64,000 bases of DNA. Source: Daucus carota subsp. sativus. Taxonomy: Eukaryota; Streptophyta; Magnoliopsida; Apiales; Apiaceae. Both the position numbers and the translations under genes were made by a program. Positions within the stretch are counted from its first letter, which is position 1, and each line of letters starts with the position of its first letter. The notes under the pieces were generated by a model. That model was given only the letters and a program-made list of their open reading frames with translations. It was not told the DNA's origin and made no database searches. The DNA lies in assembly GCF_001625215.2 (NCBI RefSeq), contig NC_030389.2:43203454-43267453 (forward strand). Direction: 5' to 3'. This document shows positions 23,801-35,308 of this stretch, piece by piece.

Positions 23801-26370
23801 TAGGGCGAGATAGGGCGAGATAGGGCGACACGGGACACGAGTACGGGACATGGGGATTCACCAATTATCAAAAGAGTCCTGGATACACCAGGATTCGGCA
23901 AAATAACAATAATAATAAAATAGGATTTATATATGCCGAACTACATTCATAATACAATATAACTGTCTTGGCGGTAATCAAATATAAGGTTATTGGGCCT
24001 TTTTAAAGGGGGCCGTGTCAGGCCACATGTCAAAGGAGAGTCCACTGCCGTATGCGTGTCGATACGCCACATGGCGAGTGAGACACGTACTCAGCCGAGT
24101 CGGTGCCGATTTGCTGTGTCGGGCAAGTCGCTTACAGCAACCATTTTGAAGAGTTTGTGCTTCCTAGTTAAGTGCACCAGCTTCTTATTATTCTACTTGC
24201 CATTGTAAAATCAAACTTACTCTTAATGTGTTCGAATTAAATGAAATTGAGAACCTAATAAGTGTTAGCAAAATGTGTATAGATCATCCTCCTTGTGCTT
24301 TACTTTGATCTTGAACACATCAGACACAGTAACATAGGTTTTTTTCTTTAGTCGGGGTGAAATTATAACAATTATATGAGACTGAAAATCTCCAGATTTA
24401 TGGATTAACCATTGAATATTAGTTACAGATTTTGAACCTTGGTGGCAACATGTGGTGTAGGACAGGGTTATGAAACGGGAATAACCACCTAATCCAGAGA
24501 ATATATAGAAACTCTATATGCATCTGCAGGTTTATCCTCTATATAATCAACCAGTCATGATTCTATCATACCTCTAATAAGATGATTACATCCACCTAGC
24601 TAACTGTATATACTTTAAGCTTAATATGATGATTATTTATCACTCTGCGTCAAAATGTTCGTGGGCTTTTTCATGGTATCACAGATATGTCTTGTGATAA
24701 AATCCACTGCTATGTAGGTCAGCCATTCTTAAGCTGTGGGTCTTTAGTGCTGGATTAACAATGACTTGAGATATCTGTATACTTTTTTTTGCTAAATATT
24801 AATCTTGTTATTTGTAATACCTAAACTCGGAAATGGTAAAATGTAATAACAAGAGACAAGAAGATTGAATGAGTGAGTGTTATAAATGCCAGCCTGTTTT
24901 TACAGACTCTGCTATAAGATTCACTTTTAATATAAGTAAGGTGAGATAATATTTGTAATATCATCGACCCTCACCTAGGGCAAGAACCACGGAAATTATA
25001 GGAGTAATCTCTATTACTCTGTCTACAATCAAACTCTTATTGTTAATACAGATTGTGTATTATAACAACATATTTTTATTAAGCACAATGTGTTGCATCG
25101 GTACTGGTACATTTTACTAGCTTGAATATGTATTGTACGGTCATCACGAGGCAGGAGCAGAGTAGAACTTAAAAATTTACCCGTGCTGAAGCTCTATTAG
25201 CTGCTCTGGTAATTTGTTCAGTCACCAAGAATACTTAGTTTTCTGGTTATGTAAATTATGATGGCTGCGAGAGCTAGGCCTTAAGCCTTAGGCCAAATAT
25301 GAAACAGTTGCTTGATTGTTTTTTACTTACAATGTCACTACACAAGTGTACAGCATTTGTGTGGGAGCAGGTGTTTCCTACCCATTTTCACTTACCGGTA
25401 TCCCAGGGCTTCTATTCCACTTCAGATGTGCACCTTGCTTTTATAATACTTGCTTTCAAATATTAATTTAGGGCAATCCTTTTTCTTTCTGTGGTATGGG
25501 GGTGTGCATGTTTTATGTAAATTTGTTATTACTAATAACATACTGTAGAGAGCACGATTGGATAGCCCAAGTGGTGGGTTTATCCTTTGTTGTCCCGGGA
25601 CACCTGGGTTCGACTCTGGCTCACCTTAGAACAGATACTAATTTGTAAGGCATATAAGCCAACATTGTCAAAATATAACATACTGTAGAATTAACTGTCT
25701 GAATTCAAGTTTAATGTATTGATGCATGCATATTGTTATTCACTACACTTCATTCACTATAATTATCCTGTATTTATGGTTTCTGATTGAAAGGGAACAC
25801 TAGTGGACATAATTAACCAGTGGTGAAATACTTTTCAGGGAATTGTTGCATCTGCGCTCAACTATGGACTTTTGACATGGTGCAATAAGGTTGTGGGACC
25901 TTCTTTAGTTGCACTATATTTTCCCCTCCAACCTGCTGCATCTGCATTTCTTTCCAGGATTTTCCTTGGAAGCCCTATATATTTGGGAAGGTTAGCCCTG
26001 ATTCATATCACATTGCAACATTTTTTATGTGCTTGTCTTTACCTCCGTTGTTAAGTCTGCTTTCTTTAGTATACATATAGACTCCTCCTTTTGAAGTCCC
26101 CATGCAAATTGTACTTCATGGAGACTAAGCAACAAGCTTTGTGATTTGCGTTGTAACAGCATTCTAGGTGGTTTCTCAATTATTGCTGGCCTATATCTGG
26201 TTACTTGGGTGTCCTATCGTGAAAAACAGGCAGCGTCGGGCATTATTCCTCATGTTTCTCGGTCATCAGATCCTCATATTCCCATGGTGTCTTCTATTGG
26301 AAAGATTCCTTACCAACTGGGCCACATATTCTCGGGGCCACCCAACTCAGTACCAAAGATCATGGATTAA
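20840..26370 (+). CDS. WAT1-related protein, EamA/DMT transporter (nodulin MtN21 family)
   Basis: Seven exons in phase: 20840-21048, 22438-22500, 22637-22753, 22870-23155, 23431-23586, 25839-25990 and 26160-26370, giving 397 aa, normal for the family. ATG 20840 starts [19 protein letters not shown]. Ten membrane segments in two EamA repeats are visible, for example [74 protein letters not shown] and the [20 protein letters not shown] helix. The phrase [20 protein letters not shown] and the order resemble Arabidopsis At5g45370/At4g19185, an uncharacterised branch; WAT1 itself exports auxin from the vacuole. Substrate and membrane are unknown here. The tail ends [12 protein letters not shown]. 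Intron 5 (2.25 kb) and intron 1 (1.4 kb) carry transposons. A GCCAAACAATTTCAG acceptor is used for exon 5. Confidence 0.92.
21215..21237 (+). repeat. Homopolymer of 23 C in intron 1
   Basis: Unbroken run of C in intron 1 of the WAT1-related gene. It may be miscounted in the assembly. Confidence 0.8.
22062..22395. mobile_element. Possible transposon remnant in intron 1
   Basis: The edges read GGACAGATCTAGATTTTAAG at the left and CAGGTCCATCCCTGGCC at the right, with GGGGGCAAAAATT and AGGGGCAAATGACTCC just inside. Such phrases border repeated elements in many plant genomes. There is no coding sequence or clear target duplication. Confidence 0.3.
23781..24167. mobile_element. Small TIR element in intron 5
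   Basis: CTAGGAAGCA at the left is matched by TGCTTCCTAG at the right. The left arm includes three perfect 10-bp units GATAGGGCGA starting at 23799. The interior is GC-richer than the intron around it. Length is about 387 bp and the superfamily was not settled. Confidence 0.55.
25550..25674 (+). mobile_element. tRNA-derived SINE (family 2) in intron 5, with 15-bp target duplication
   Basis: The canonical A box TAGCCCAAGTGG at about 25563 and B box GGTTCGACTC at about 25608 show a tRNA-derived pol III promoter. ATAACATACTGTAGA occurs perfectly at 25535-25549 and 25675-25689. The element is about 125 bp, in the sense direction of the host gene. The perfect duplication suggests a fairly recent insertion. 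Confidence 0.85.
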
Positions 26371-27706
26371 AAATTATCAGGGGTAAGTAATTATAGTTTT
26401 CCGTGTTAAAATCAACACTCCTGAAGAATATCAGTAAATGCTAATTACAGAAAAGAATGTATGCGGAAATGAACTTTGTTAATATTAGTGGCCAGAGCAA
26501 ATCATAATATCTTCTCATTTTCTCGCTAAACGTATATCCTCACACACTCATATCTGGACGAGACTCGAGTTCTCCACCTCTTGTTATCATGAAATAATGT
26601 TAGTATGTCCCAGGGGTTGATAATTTGATAGAGACCCCAAGGAATATCTTCACTTGCAAGTCTAACAAAAACTTGGGTACCACTAGGGCCTCAAAACATT
26701 AGATTCCATCCAATTTATTTGCCATAACAAAAGGGATAGGGTCCATGGTTTTTATCTCATCCAAATTATGTACAATCACATTAATTTTTGACATTGATGT
26801 AGGCTTGCAAGGTTATCCAAGTCTTGATGCTCCACACAAAATCAAACCTAACTAGAAATAATTCAGCACCTAATCCTAAATACTTCTGGTAAGAGGAAAA
26901 CATTTACTTGGTACCTCAGATATCTTTCTCAGCCTGAAATTGTGTGGTCTGTATATGATTCACAGCAAAGACATCACTATTGCATTAATTTGGGAAACAA
27001 AATAATATCACTGTCTACATCTAACAAATGGATTGATTGTTTATTGAAATTTGGATAAAAATATGCACCAGCCATCTGGATGTGAAGAAATGGAAATGTT
27101 AAGATGATTAAGGAGCCGTTTGACTTATTTAAAAAAAAATATTGCTTATTAGTGAAAAAGTAACTTTAAATTTAAATATATGTATATGGATAATTTTTTT
27201 TATATATTTATAATTTATCAGGTATAAAAGTTAATGATATAATAAAAATTGTTATAAATTATATTTTAAAATAATCTCATACATTGTAAAGTCAAATTTC
27301 ATTAAAAGATATAAATATGAATCATTAAAAGAAGTTTTGAAATTAACTTCTAATCTATGATTCAGAGTTCAGAAACAATATGGCATAAGATAACATCAAA
27401 TACACATGGAATAGTTTTATTGATGCACGCAAGAAACACATACTCGTTTCCAGTAATGTGATTAGGTTCCAGACAGACAAATTTGTTTGGTGTGGCTAAG
27501 GCTAACTGATACCAAATAGTAGGAACTTATTCATATCACCACATGCTTTATTGTTCCAGTTGTGAGATAAATTTGTCAAAAGCTACATCTAGCCTAGGGA
27601 CCGATCTGGAAGCGCTAAGCAAATTTTCAGAAAATACATGTAATTTTTAAATTTTTTGTAAACATTTCTCTAATTTTCTAAAATCTTTAATGATGGAAAA
27701 TAATAA
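26371..27706. other. Intergenic region after the WAT1-related gene
   Basis: 3' UTR followed by about 1.2 kb without recognised genes. An AT-rich block at about 27110-27360 beginning AAGGAGCCGTTTGACTTATT resembles the edge of a hAT-like MITE, but its partner end was not found. Confidence 0.35.
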
Positions 27707-28286
27707 TACTCCCTCCGTCCTATTTTATTTCTTTTTTGGAACGTCCCAAAAAGAATGAACCAATAATACTTACTATTTTTGAACACTACTTTTTATTATT
27801 ACACCCACTGCCTCTATATTTTATAATCTCTTTTACACCCACTGCCTCTATATTTTATAATCTCTTTTTACACTATTACACCCACTACTTTCCTCCACTA
27901 TCTCAAATCTATTACTCTCTCCGTCCCCTTTTACATGTCCATTTTGTTTTTCGAAAAGTCAAATTGACCAACTTTTGACTAAACATTACGAGTTATCTAT
28001 TCAATAATTCTAAAATCTGAAAGTTGCATATTAAAATAGACTCAATATACTTTCTAATGATATAATTTTTATTATTTTTCTCAATTATCTGATATATGTA
28101 AAGTCCAGTCAAAATATAGTCAATTTGACTGGTCAAAAGTTAAAATGGACATGTAAAAGGGGACGGAGGGAGTATTAAATATTGATCAGTTCCACCATTT
28201 TACCCACTTTTCAACTACATTTACTACATTTTTCTTAATCTCCGTGAAAGTCAAATCAGCTCACATAAAATGGGACGGATGGAGTA
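27707..28286. mobile_element. Stowaway-like MITE, interrupted by a second one
   Basis: The left end is TA-CTCCCTCCGTCCTATTTTAT and the right end is ATAAAATGGGACGGATGGAG-TA, about 318 bp once the inner element is removed. A 40-bp class block (CACCCACTGCCTCTATATTT) is directly repeated near 27805 and 27836. Confidence 0.8.
27913..28174. mobile_element. Stowaway-like MITE nested in another
   Basis: The left end is TA-CTCTCTCCGTCCCCTTTTAC, with ATGTCCATTTTG following. The right end is its inverse (CAAAAGTTAAAATGGACATG, then GGGGACGGAGGGAG-TA). It sits wholly within 27707-28286. Confidence 0.85.
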
Positions 28287-28685
28287 ATAAGTTAGAAGAA
28301 GACACAAGTACTCCAGAGCCGGGCTCCGTCTCTCTTATCAGATTCGTCTTACTCTATATCTCTTATTAGATCCGTCCTGCATTGTACATATGTTTTTGTG
28401 GGTATATGTTGGGAATAGTTACATAATTAAGCAGCACATAATTCATGGACATGAAAAATTAGGTAATGGAGATGTACATCCGTGAACGTAGTACGTTAGT
28501 CTTGTCACTTGCCATCATCTATTCATCTGCCCCATCTGTGGCTCAGATATTAACCTTTGCGTGTGTGGTCTTGCTTTTTTCACTTGTTCATTCATTGTCG
28601 CTTAATATCTGAGATAACGCACGTTGAAATTCGATACTTGTCTCTACAAATGCATGAAATATTTGTACATTTTTTCACAATTTCA

Positions 28686-28936
28686 TACTCTCTAGGTCCC
28701 TCTCATTTTTTTACAATTTTTTAACTGCTCGACATGCATTTTAAGGCGCATATAAAATATAGTTTTATAATTTATTTTTAAAATTTTCTTTTTTGTATAA
28801 AAATTTAAACATCAAATTTTTATTCAGAAGAAAAACAAATTCAAAATAATTTATCGAACTACATTTTACGAGAGTATTAGAATACGTGCCGAGCTCCGTC
28901 CCCCAATATAAACAAATGAGGAGGACAGATGGAGTA
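28686..28936. mobile_element. Stowaway-like MITE
   Basis: TA-flanked; left CTCTCTAGGTCCCTCTCATT, right ATGAGGAGGACAGATGGAG. The interior (ACGTGCCGAGCTCCGTCC) matches the element at 3533-3758. Confidence 0.7.
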
Positions 28937-29211
28937 CATATTACGAGCCTCTCTGGCCCGGTTTAAAACCGGGTTAAAATTAAAAAATAATATGTTTATA
29001 TAATTAATCAGAAATTAATTTAAAATCAGAAATTAAGTTGAAGTTAGAAGTTAAGGTGCTTTTTTCAATAACTTAAATATTTTTACAAAAATTATTTATA
29101 AATTATAAATTACTCGTAAATCATTTTTATTCATTATATGCAATCCTAGTACCCTACAGGTGTATAATTTTTTTACAAGCATTTTTCTATACACTAGCAA
29201 CCCAATCTTTA
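28937..29211. other. Spacer, 3' side of CCD4
   Basis: Contains a palindromic GGCCCGGTTTAAAACCGGGTT-like motif near 28957, then AT-rich sequence. Likely includes the CCD4 3' UTR. Confidence 0.3.
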
Positions 29212-31341
29212 TCATAGCTTGTTGAGTTCGCTTTGTCTCACAAAAAGCCCGTGAAACCCGTACGGTACTCGCCGGGGCAACTTCACGGCGGCCACAATAT
29301 CAAGATCCGGTGACTTTGCATCCATGACCAAAAATCTCGATTCTCCGCTCTTCTCATCGTGCACATACGTTACTAAGTACCCATCATCCTCGTCTGCATC
29401 CGGGTTTTCGGGCTCCCTTGCGACGAAGAATGGTTCGCCTCCGAAACACTTCGGCCCGAACATCCGACTTCCGACTATGCTGTCTCGGCGGTCGTTGTCG
29501 GAGACTGTCACGTCTAGTTTTACCACTCCGCTGATCTTCGGCATTGGATCCCCCACTGCAGCATAAACGTATCTACAAAACGGAAATCAGACTTAGTCAG
29601 CTATAACACGGACATGATGTGAGAAACGGGGATTAATTGATCACCAAATAATTATACGACTTATAAATCAGAATCAGCAATTTATATTAAAAGTTATAAA
29701 CCAAATTCTGACTAATTAATCTGACAATTAAAAGATTCTAATTTTTGTTACCGTCTTATATTAGTGCTAGCAAAATTCGACACAACTCGAAGCACAGTCC
29801 GAAACTGGCTCGAAAAAGTGAATTAATGTTGAATTCAGGTTGAACAAAAAAATGAGACAAATCAAACCCGACACGAACCCGATTTGATACCGAAATTATC
29901 ACTTTAACTTGTATAAATAAAAATTGGGTACACACCTGCTGTTTTGGCCGACGTAAGATGGATTAACAACGGCAAAGTCCAAATTCCGAGTTGAAAGTGG
30001 AACCCTAGAAACAATCCCCGTCTTGAGATCAATTTTCACCTTCTCCACCACCGCATGAATCAAATCCAGCCTCTCCATCGTATGTTCCACCGACATCAAA
30101 TTCGGCGCCACCATCACCACCGTGTCTCCACAATCCTCATCCCATGCATTGATCGCATGCATTATATTGAATCCCGGCACTTCGAACCACTTCATTTCCG
30201 ACTCATCTTTCGCGTACCTCGGAATTATCCCGATCCTCGGGACCTTAGCCGGATCAGCACCCACGGGAGGCCCTCCCTTAAAAATCATATCGAGAGGATT
30301 ATTCATGCCTAGTTGAATTTCCGTGAAAATCGCGTATTTATTCGTGATCGCGAAATCATGCAGAAACGACGGAGTCTGCATGGAAAAAATCGGCACGTCT
30401 TGCGATTTATTCCCATCGGAATCAAACCGAAACAGCGTCACGTAGGGCGGCATTGGCCCGTACCGGAACGCGAAAGCCTCCCCGGTCCTCGGATCAATTT
30501 TCGGGTGCGCGGTCATGCTCATGTTCAATTTTCCGGAAAAATCGTATCGGCCTAATGTCGAAATTTCGCCATTATTTGAGATTTTGATTTCGTACGGAAG
30601 ATCGGATTCACCGAGCGCGAAAAGTTTGTTGCCAAAAAATGCTAGACTTGTGTTTGCGGTTCCGATTCCGTTCGCAGGATTAAATTGTCCTGTGAGCATT
30701 CTCGCTGCCGAGACGGCCCCACGGGCCGCCGCGGCGGTAAGTCCGTTAAAACCGGAGAACACGTACGGGATCACTTGTGACCCGTTCGCTTGTTCCACGG
30801 TGTACTTGTAGGTTTTCACAAAACGGCTGCACAGAGTTGCGCGGCCGTTTGAGATTTTTAGAGCGTGGAGCATACCGTCGCCGTCGAAAAGGTGGTACGG
30901 TCCACGTGGCAGGAACTGTGGGTTGGGGCCGTTGCGGATGTACGCGCCGTCGAGGCAGGGCGGTAGTACGCCGTGGATGACCTCGCATTCCGTCGGTGGG
31001 AGCTCATCGACGGGTGCGAAATTATCGGAGAGAGTAAACTTGGGGTCCACGAAAGGTTTGCTAGGAGGGTCTATGTAGGTGTTTACAATGTTGTCTAGTG
31101 CATTGAAAAGGGTCGCCGGAAAAGTCTGCGGCGGCGGCGGGGGTGATCGTCGCGGTGGTGGTGGTGATTTTCTTGGAGTGGTGGTTCTAGTTTGTTGAGG
31201 GGTAGGAGTAGTGGTTGGTGGTCTTTCTTCGATTCTCACGGCGGAGATGCGGTGGGGTAGATGAGGTGGTGGTGGAGGTGAGGGTGGTTTTGGGCCAAGA
31301 ATGTAAGTAGAGGAGAGAAAAGAGGATGAGAAAGCATCCAT
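29212..31341 (-). CDS. CCD4: Carotenoid cleavage dioxygenase 4
   Basis: Two exons, 31341-29936 and 29572-29212, joined in phase (QNSR|YVYAAVGDP), giving 588 aa, a normal CCD4 length. The ATG at 31341 (MDAFSSSF) is the first one; the frame is open upstream but only from a GTG. The first 75 residues are rich in Ser and Pro (a plastid transit peptide, then PPPP runs). The rest is the RPE65-like seven-bladed fold. All four iron-binding histidines are visible: H279 (MTAHPKID), H328 (FLHDFAIT), H395 (IMHAINAW) and H576 (YGFHGLFV). CCD4 enzymes act in plastids and plastoglobules and cut C40 carotenoids, commonly at 9,10 and 9',10', giving beta-ionone. Activity lowers carotenoid colour in petals, roots or fruit. 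DGAYIRNGPNPQF and HLFDGDGMLHALKIS support CCD4 rather than NCED. The minus-strand coding bases are GC-rich relative to the surroundings. Confidence 0.96.
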
Positions 31342-31394
31342 ACCTCTTTTGTTGGTGAAGTTAGTGTTATGTATTGACACTTGTTACGATTGGT

Positions 31395-31405
31395 GATATA
31401 TATCA
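31395..31405 (-). promoter_or_regulatory. Possible TATA box of CCD4
   Basis: GATATATATC lies about 55-65 bp upstream of the CCD4 ATG on the minus strand. Position fits a short leader, but the region is AT-rich, so this is tentative. Confidence 0.25.
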
Positions 31406-31934
31406 GCTTTTAAGTGTGAATTATGGCTTTGGATCTAGATTTTTGTTACCTTTCAACATCTCATGTAATTTATACACAAAATTATATTCTATTTTTGAAT
31501 TTTATGTCTAGCTGTGCATGGAAGTTAAAAAAATACGAAAAGCAATAATATAATAATAAAAATGTGGATGATTGTGGGACTAGAGAGAAATAGTGAAGTT
31601 ATTAGTTTTATATTATTAAATTTATTATATTTGATAAATTTTGAACTGTAAAAAATTTCGGATAGGTCATTTTAAAAAGAAAGTATAGAAAAATGGTTGT
31701 GACATAAAAAATATAATTTTATGAGAAAAATATCCTCTTATAATATTAGAAAGAAGGTTTTGGGAGCAAGTACATATAGTAATTTGAGTTGTTTAAGGAA
31801 TAAAACAATGAAACTATGATCACTAGTTTTGAATGGTTGTGCAAGATTAAGAGAGTCATTAAGCACTAAGCAACTGTTGAAATGAATGTTTGATTGGCTG
31901 AGACTAATTAAAATATCTGACAACTCATTTATAG

Positions 31935-32213
31935 TACTCCCTCCGTCTCAATTGTCCCAAAATACTTGTCCCTCTCTTCTTCCAATACAAATTTATCTAC
32001 ATATTAATTGTGACTTTTTTGAAACTCAACATTATTCTCATTTCTCAATGCACTAAATCTTTATATTTATTGTGATTTTTTTGAAACTCAACTATATCCT
32101 CACTTTTCAATGCACTAATTAATGATACATGAGATAAGATTCTATCTACCCAATTTTTTTTTAATATGCGTGTTTATTCCAAAATGGACCTATAAATTGA
32201 GACGGAGGGAGTA
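31935..32213. mobile_element. Stowaway-like MITE upstream of CCD4
   Basis: TA-flanked; left CTCCCTCCGTCTCAATTG, right inverse ending AATTGAGACGGAGGGAG. About 280 bp, roughly 600 bp upstream of the CCD4 start. Confidence 0.85.
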
Positions 32214-33640
32214 TATTTGGTTGAGTGGCTAGAGTTGCTTGTGGCCTGTGGGCACTAGAATTCAGGCACTGGTGGCCTGTGGCTGTGGGGCAATTGTATT
32301 CCCTTGCACTTGCAAGCAAAGACATGCTTGATACTGATTGTGTGGGGACTACAATATGAAACTGAATCATCATAATTAGTTGCTCCTGGATGAGATATTA
32401 ACACATTTTTATTTTTGATTTTCACAAAATATGGATTTCTGCCAAGCGATTGTTGTGGAAGGTGATTTTCACAACAAATTATCTATAATTTTTTATAAAC
32501 CGAAAATGTCAATACCAGATTTTTATGTGTATGTAGCATGATCATGAGTCGTTCACGATCTCCGCGATTTAGATATTTACCGGAATTTTTTACTATCCGC
32601 GATACGATACAAGGATCATCATCATTTTTAACTGTATAATAGCAAAAATGGTTGACTATTAATATAAAAAAAGATAATTTGTCTAGCAAGGGGAATGATT
32701 CAAGCTTTATTTGGACAGGAATATGAGAAGCAAATGAGAAATTGAAAGGAGGGTTTAGATGGGTATTAGGCGATGGTAAAAGATAAGCATTTTTAAAGAG
32801 CAATGGCTTCAGGGCAATGTAGATTTTCGTGTAGAAGATAGCTAGCCAGTCAACGGAGCCCGGAAGTTTTTCAAGAGAGAGCCGGAATATAAATATCATT
32901 TAAATTTAAAAATATTATATATCATATTTTATAGTAGTATTAGTGATAAAAGTCCATTTATTTTAGGTTTCCATGAGAAAGCTCTATCGTTTCATTATGA
33001 AAATTTAATTATTTAATTACTAAGCCTAAGCGGTCGAGGACGGAAAATTTGAAAGAACGAGTTGCAACCAGGGAGACTCATAGACACGACAGAAGAAAAA
33101 GAAAAAGACATTGTCCAACATCCGAGTCTATATTATTAAAATTTATAATAAATGATATAATTTTATCTTAAAAACTAAATAAATACATATAATAAAGTAT
33201 TATATGTAATGATACGCAAAATTGGATACAAAATTTTGTACAAAATGATATGATAAGTAAAGTGAAATATTTTAATTAGTGCTATTAGTGCATATATACA
33301 TTTATTACAATCAAAACTTAACACATATCATGAGTTTTGTACCTAATTTTGTGAATAAAATATTTTTCTAATATTATATAAATAAAAAAAATTAAAAATC
33401 TGGGAGGGGCCAGGGCCCCTCTGGAACCCCCAGCTCCGTCTCTGTGGCCAGTTGAATATCATCAGGAATGAAAAGGTGTGCTGCTATTGCCATCCCAATA
33501 ACAAAGTATGGGATGTGCATAGGGTGGACTACCACTTATCAAAACACTTAAAAATGTGGGTTAAAAAATTAAACGTCATATATTAAAAAATAGAAGGAGT
33601 AAATATTATTATATTAATAAATAAAGCTATTAATATATAA
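32214..33640. other. Intergenic region between CCD4 and the F-box pair
   Basis: No gene recognised. It holds a small inverted-repeat element at about 33211-33356 (GCAAAATTGGATACAAAATTTTG against TACCTAATTTTGTGAAT, inverse) that resembles the outer element at 46918-47873. At 33400-33450 the phrase GGGCCAGGGCCCCTCTGG followed by CCCAGCTCCGTCTCTG looks like the end of a decayed transposon. Confidence 0.4.
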
Positions 33641-33883
33641 TACTTTCTCCGTCCCATTTTAGTGGTCACATTTGTTTTTTTGCCGGTCAAATTGATCAAA
33701 ATTTGACTGAAATTTATTAATATTTTATCAATTGAAAAAAAAAATGTCATCGGAAATAAATTTTAATCTATTTTAAGATGTGATTTTTAATTTTTTAAAA
33801 TAACGAAAGAGTGACCTATAATTTTTGATTAAAAATTAATTAATTTGACGAAATATGACAACTAAAAAAGGATCGAGGGAGTA
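33641..33883. mobile_element. Stowaway-like MITE just upstream of F-box gene 1
   Basis: TA-flanked; left CTTTCTCCGTCCCATTTTAG, right AAAAAAGGATCGAGGGAG. It ends 157 bp before the F-box start codon, so it probably lies in the promoter. Confidence 0.75.
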
Positions 33884-34039
33884 AAAGAGTAAAAAGAGTT
33901 TTACGAGGTTCGAGGTCACTCTTGAACTTCCAATTTCCTCCGGTGTCATTACACCACGTGCCCCGTACTCACGAAGAGTCGCATTTTGCAATATAACAAA
34001 TCAGGACAAGACTCTCTTCCTCCCCCAAACCCTAATCAA

Positions 34040-35308
34040 ATGTCGAGTACTGTAGCCCCGTCTAACAACTCCATGGATCACACCTTCTCCTTCGACCATC
34101 TCCCTCAACAACCAACCATAGAGATCCTGCTAAAACTCCCGGTCAAAGACCTCATCAGGTCAACATCAGTCAACAAAACATGGTACTCTCTGGTCAACAC
34201 CCCTTCTTTCATTTCCGCTCAAATCTCTCGTTCCATTTCACTCTCCCATGAAAATGCCGTGCTCATCATCCCTCCCATAATTTCCCGCCAAAACCACTGC
34301 TCCTTGATCTCCACCGACACTTCTTCGGTGATCGAAAAATTCGACATTCCGTTTTCGACAAAGACTCGTAGTTTGAGATTAGTTAGTGAGATTCACGGAA
34401 TGCTCTTGTTGACTGATTTAAACGCGGAGCATTCTTCGAGAGATTTGTATCTGTGGAATCCCTGTGTGAGGAGGCACAGAGTGCTGGTTTCCACTTGTTT
34501 TAAGAAGCGTTTGGCTGACCGGGATGGGAGTTATTATTTTGTCGGGATGGGGTTTGATAAGGCTGGTGATGATTATAAAGTTGTTAGGATTGTTTATGTT
34601 AAGGATCGCGAGGGGAGGCTGTTTGGGGAGGTAGCTCCGAAGGTTGAGATTTTTAGTTTGAGGAAGAATACGTGGAGGAAAATGAAAGAGCCCAGGGTTC
34701 CGAGACTTGTTTATGAACACGGGATTTATTTTGGTGGTTGTTATTACTGGTTGGAGCTGAAGCAACCGGGGACAGAGGAAGCCTATACTTGTTGTGGTAA
34801 TAAACTTAAAATAGTGTGGTTTGATTTTGAAACTGAGGTGTTTGGGGAATTCAATGTGCCACATGATGTTCCCCGTGATTTGGGGAAATTCTCCCCTCAT
34901 AAGCTTATGCAGTTTGAGGATTCACTTGCTCTTTGCGTTGTGGACATTGGAGTCCTTGATAAAGGGGGTATCAGGTTTCCTCATCGTATATGGTTGATGA
35001 GACAAGAGAATGGTGTGGTCACTTGGACTCTGCGTTTTAGAGCACTACTTAAGGAGTCTGGGTATCCTTTAGGTATTACGAAGAATGGAACACTGGTGAT
35101 AGAGTCAATTCGTTCGAGGGACCTTGATGTAACAAGCATAGTCTCGTGTAATTTAAAGAGCATGATTTATAAAGATCATGGGTTTGGTAAGGCTAGGGGT
35201 CCAGACACTTCAGAGGATGTTCTTGAACCTTCTACTGTTGTCACTTCGTTCCCGGAGAGTTTAGTCATGTATGAAGGAGGAAAATTGTTGTTGAAATGTG
35301 CAAAGTGA
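34040..35308 (+). CDS. F-box protein, F-box-associated (FBA type 1-like) domain, tandem copy 1
   Basis: Single coding exon, 422 aa. ATG 34040 (MSSTVAPSNNSMDH) is the first in frame; the open frame before it has no ATG. The F-box lies at about 20-57 (LPQQPTIEILLKLPVKDLIR, then VNKTWYSLVNTPSF) and would bind SKP1 in an SCF ubiquitin ligase. The C-terminal half has the usual plant F-box-associated order: LYLWNPCVRRH, VGMGFDKAGDDYKVVRIVYV, VEIFSLRKNTWRK, IVWFDFETEVFGEFNVP and WLMRQENGVVTW. The target is unknown. The sequence just after the stop looks spliced (TTCTG|GTAAGTG at 35331 to TTGCAG| at 35400), suggesting a 3' UTR intron. It is followed by F-box copy 2 in the same direction. Confidence 0.9.
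   Translation: MSSTVAPSNNSMDHTFSFDHLPQQPTIEILLKLPVKDLIRSTSVNKTWYSLVNTPSFISAQISRSISLSHENAVLIIPPIISRQNHCSLISTDTSSVIEKFDIPFSTKTRSLRLVSEIHGMLLLTDLNAEHSSRDLYLWNPCVRRHRVLVSTCFKKRLADRDGSYYFVGMGFDKAGDDYKVVRIVYVKDREGRLFGEVAPKVEIFSLRKNTWRKMKEPRVPRLVYEHGIYFGGCYYWLELKQPGTEEAYTCCGNKLKIVWFDFETEVFGEFNVPHDVPRDLGKFSPHKLMQFEDSLALCVVDIGVLDKGGIRFPHRIWLMRQENGVVTWTLRFRALLKESGYPLGITKNGTLVIESIRSRDLDVTSIVSCNLKSMIYKDHGFGKARGPDTSEDVLEPSTVVTSFPESLVMYEGGKLLLKCAK

Noticed and set aside
25560-25620. Possible tRNA gene because of clean A and B boxes
   Set aside because: No cloverleaf with an acceptor stem could be drawn; a 15-bp duplication shows it is a SINE.
28407-28460. TGTTGGGAATAG considered as an LTR start
   Set aside because: No second LTR, primer-binding site or polyprotein sequence in reach.
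29760-29890. Possible extra CCD4 exon
   Set aside because: Exons 1 and 2 join in phase to give the known QNSRYVYAAVGDP junction; the stretch is intron.
34418-34900. 160-aa open frame antisense to F-box gene 1
   Set aside because: Composition mirrors the sense codons and the sense frame is a clear F-box protein.
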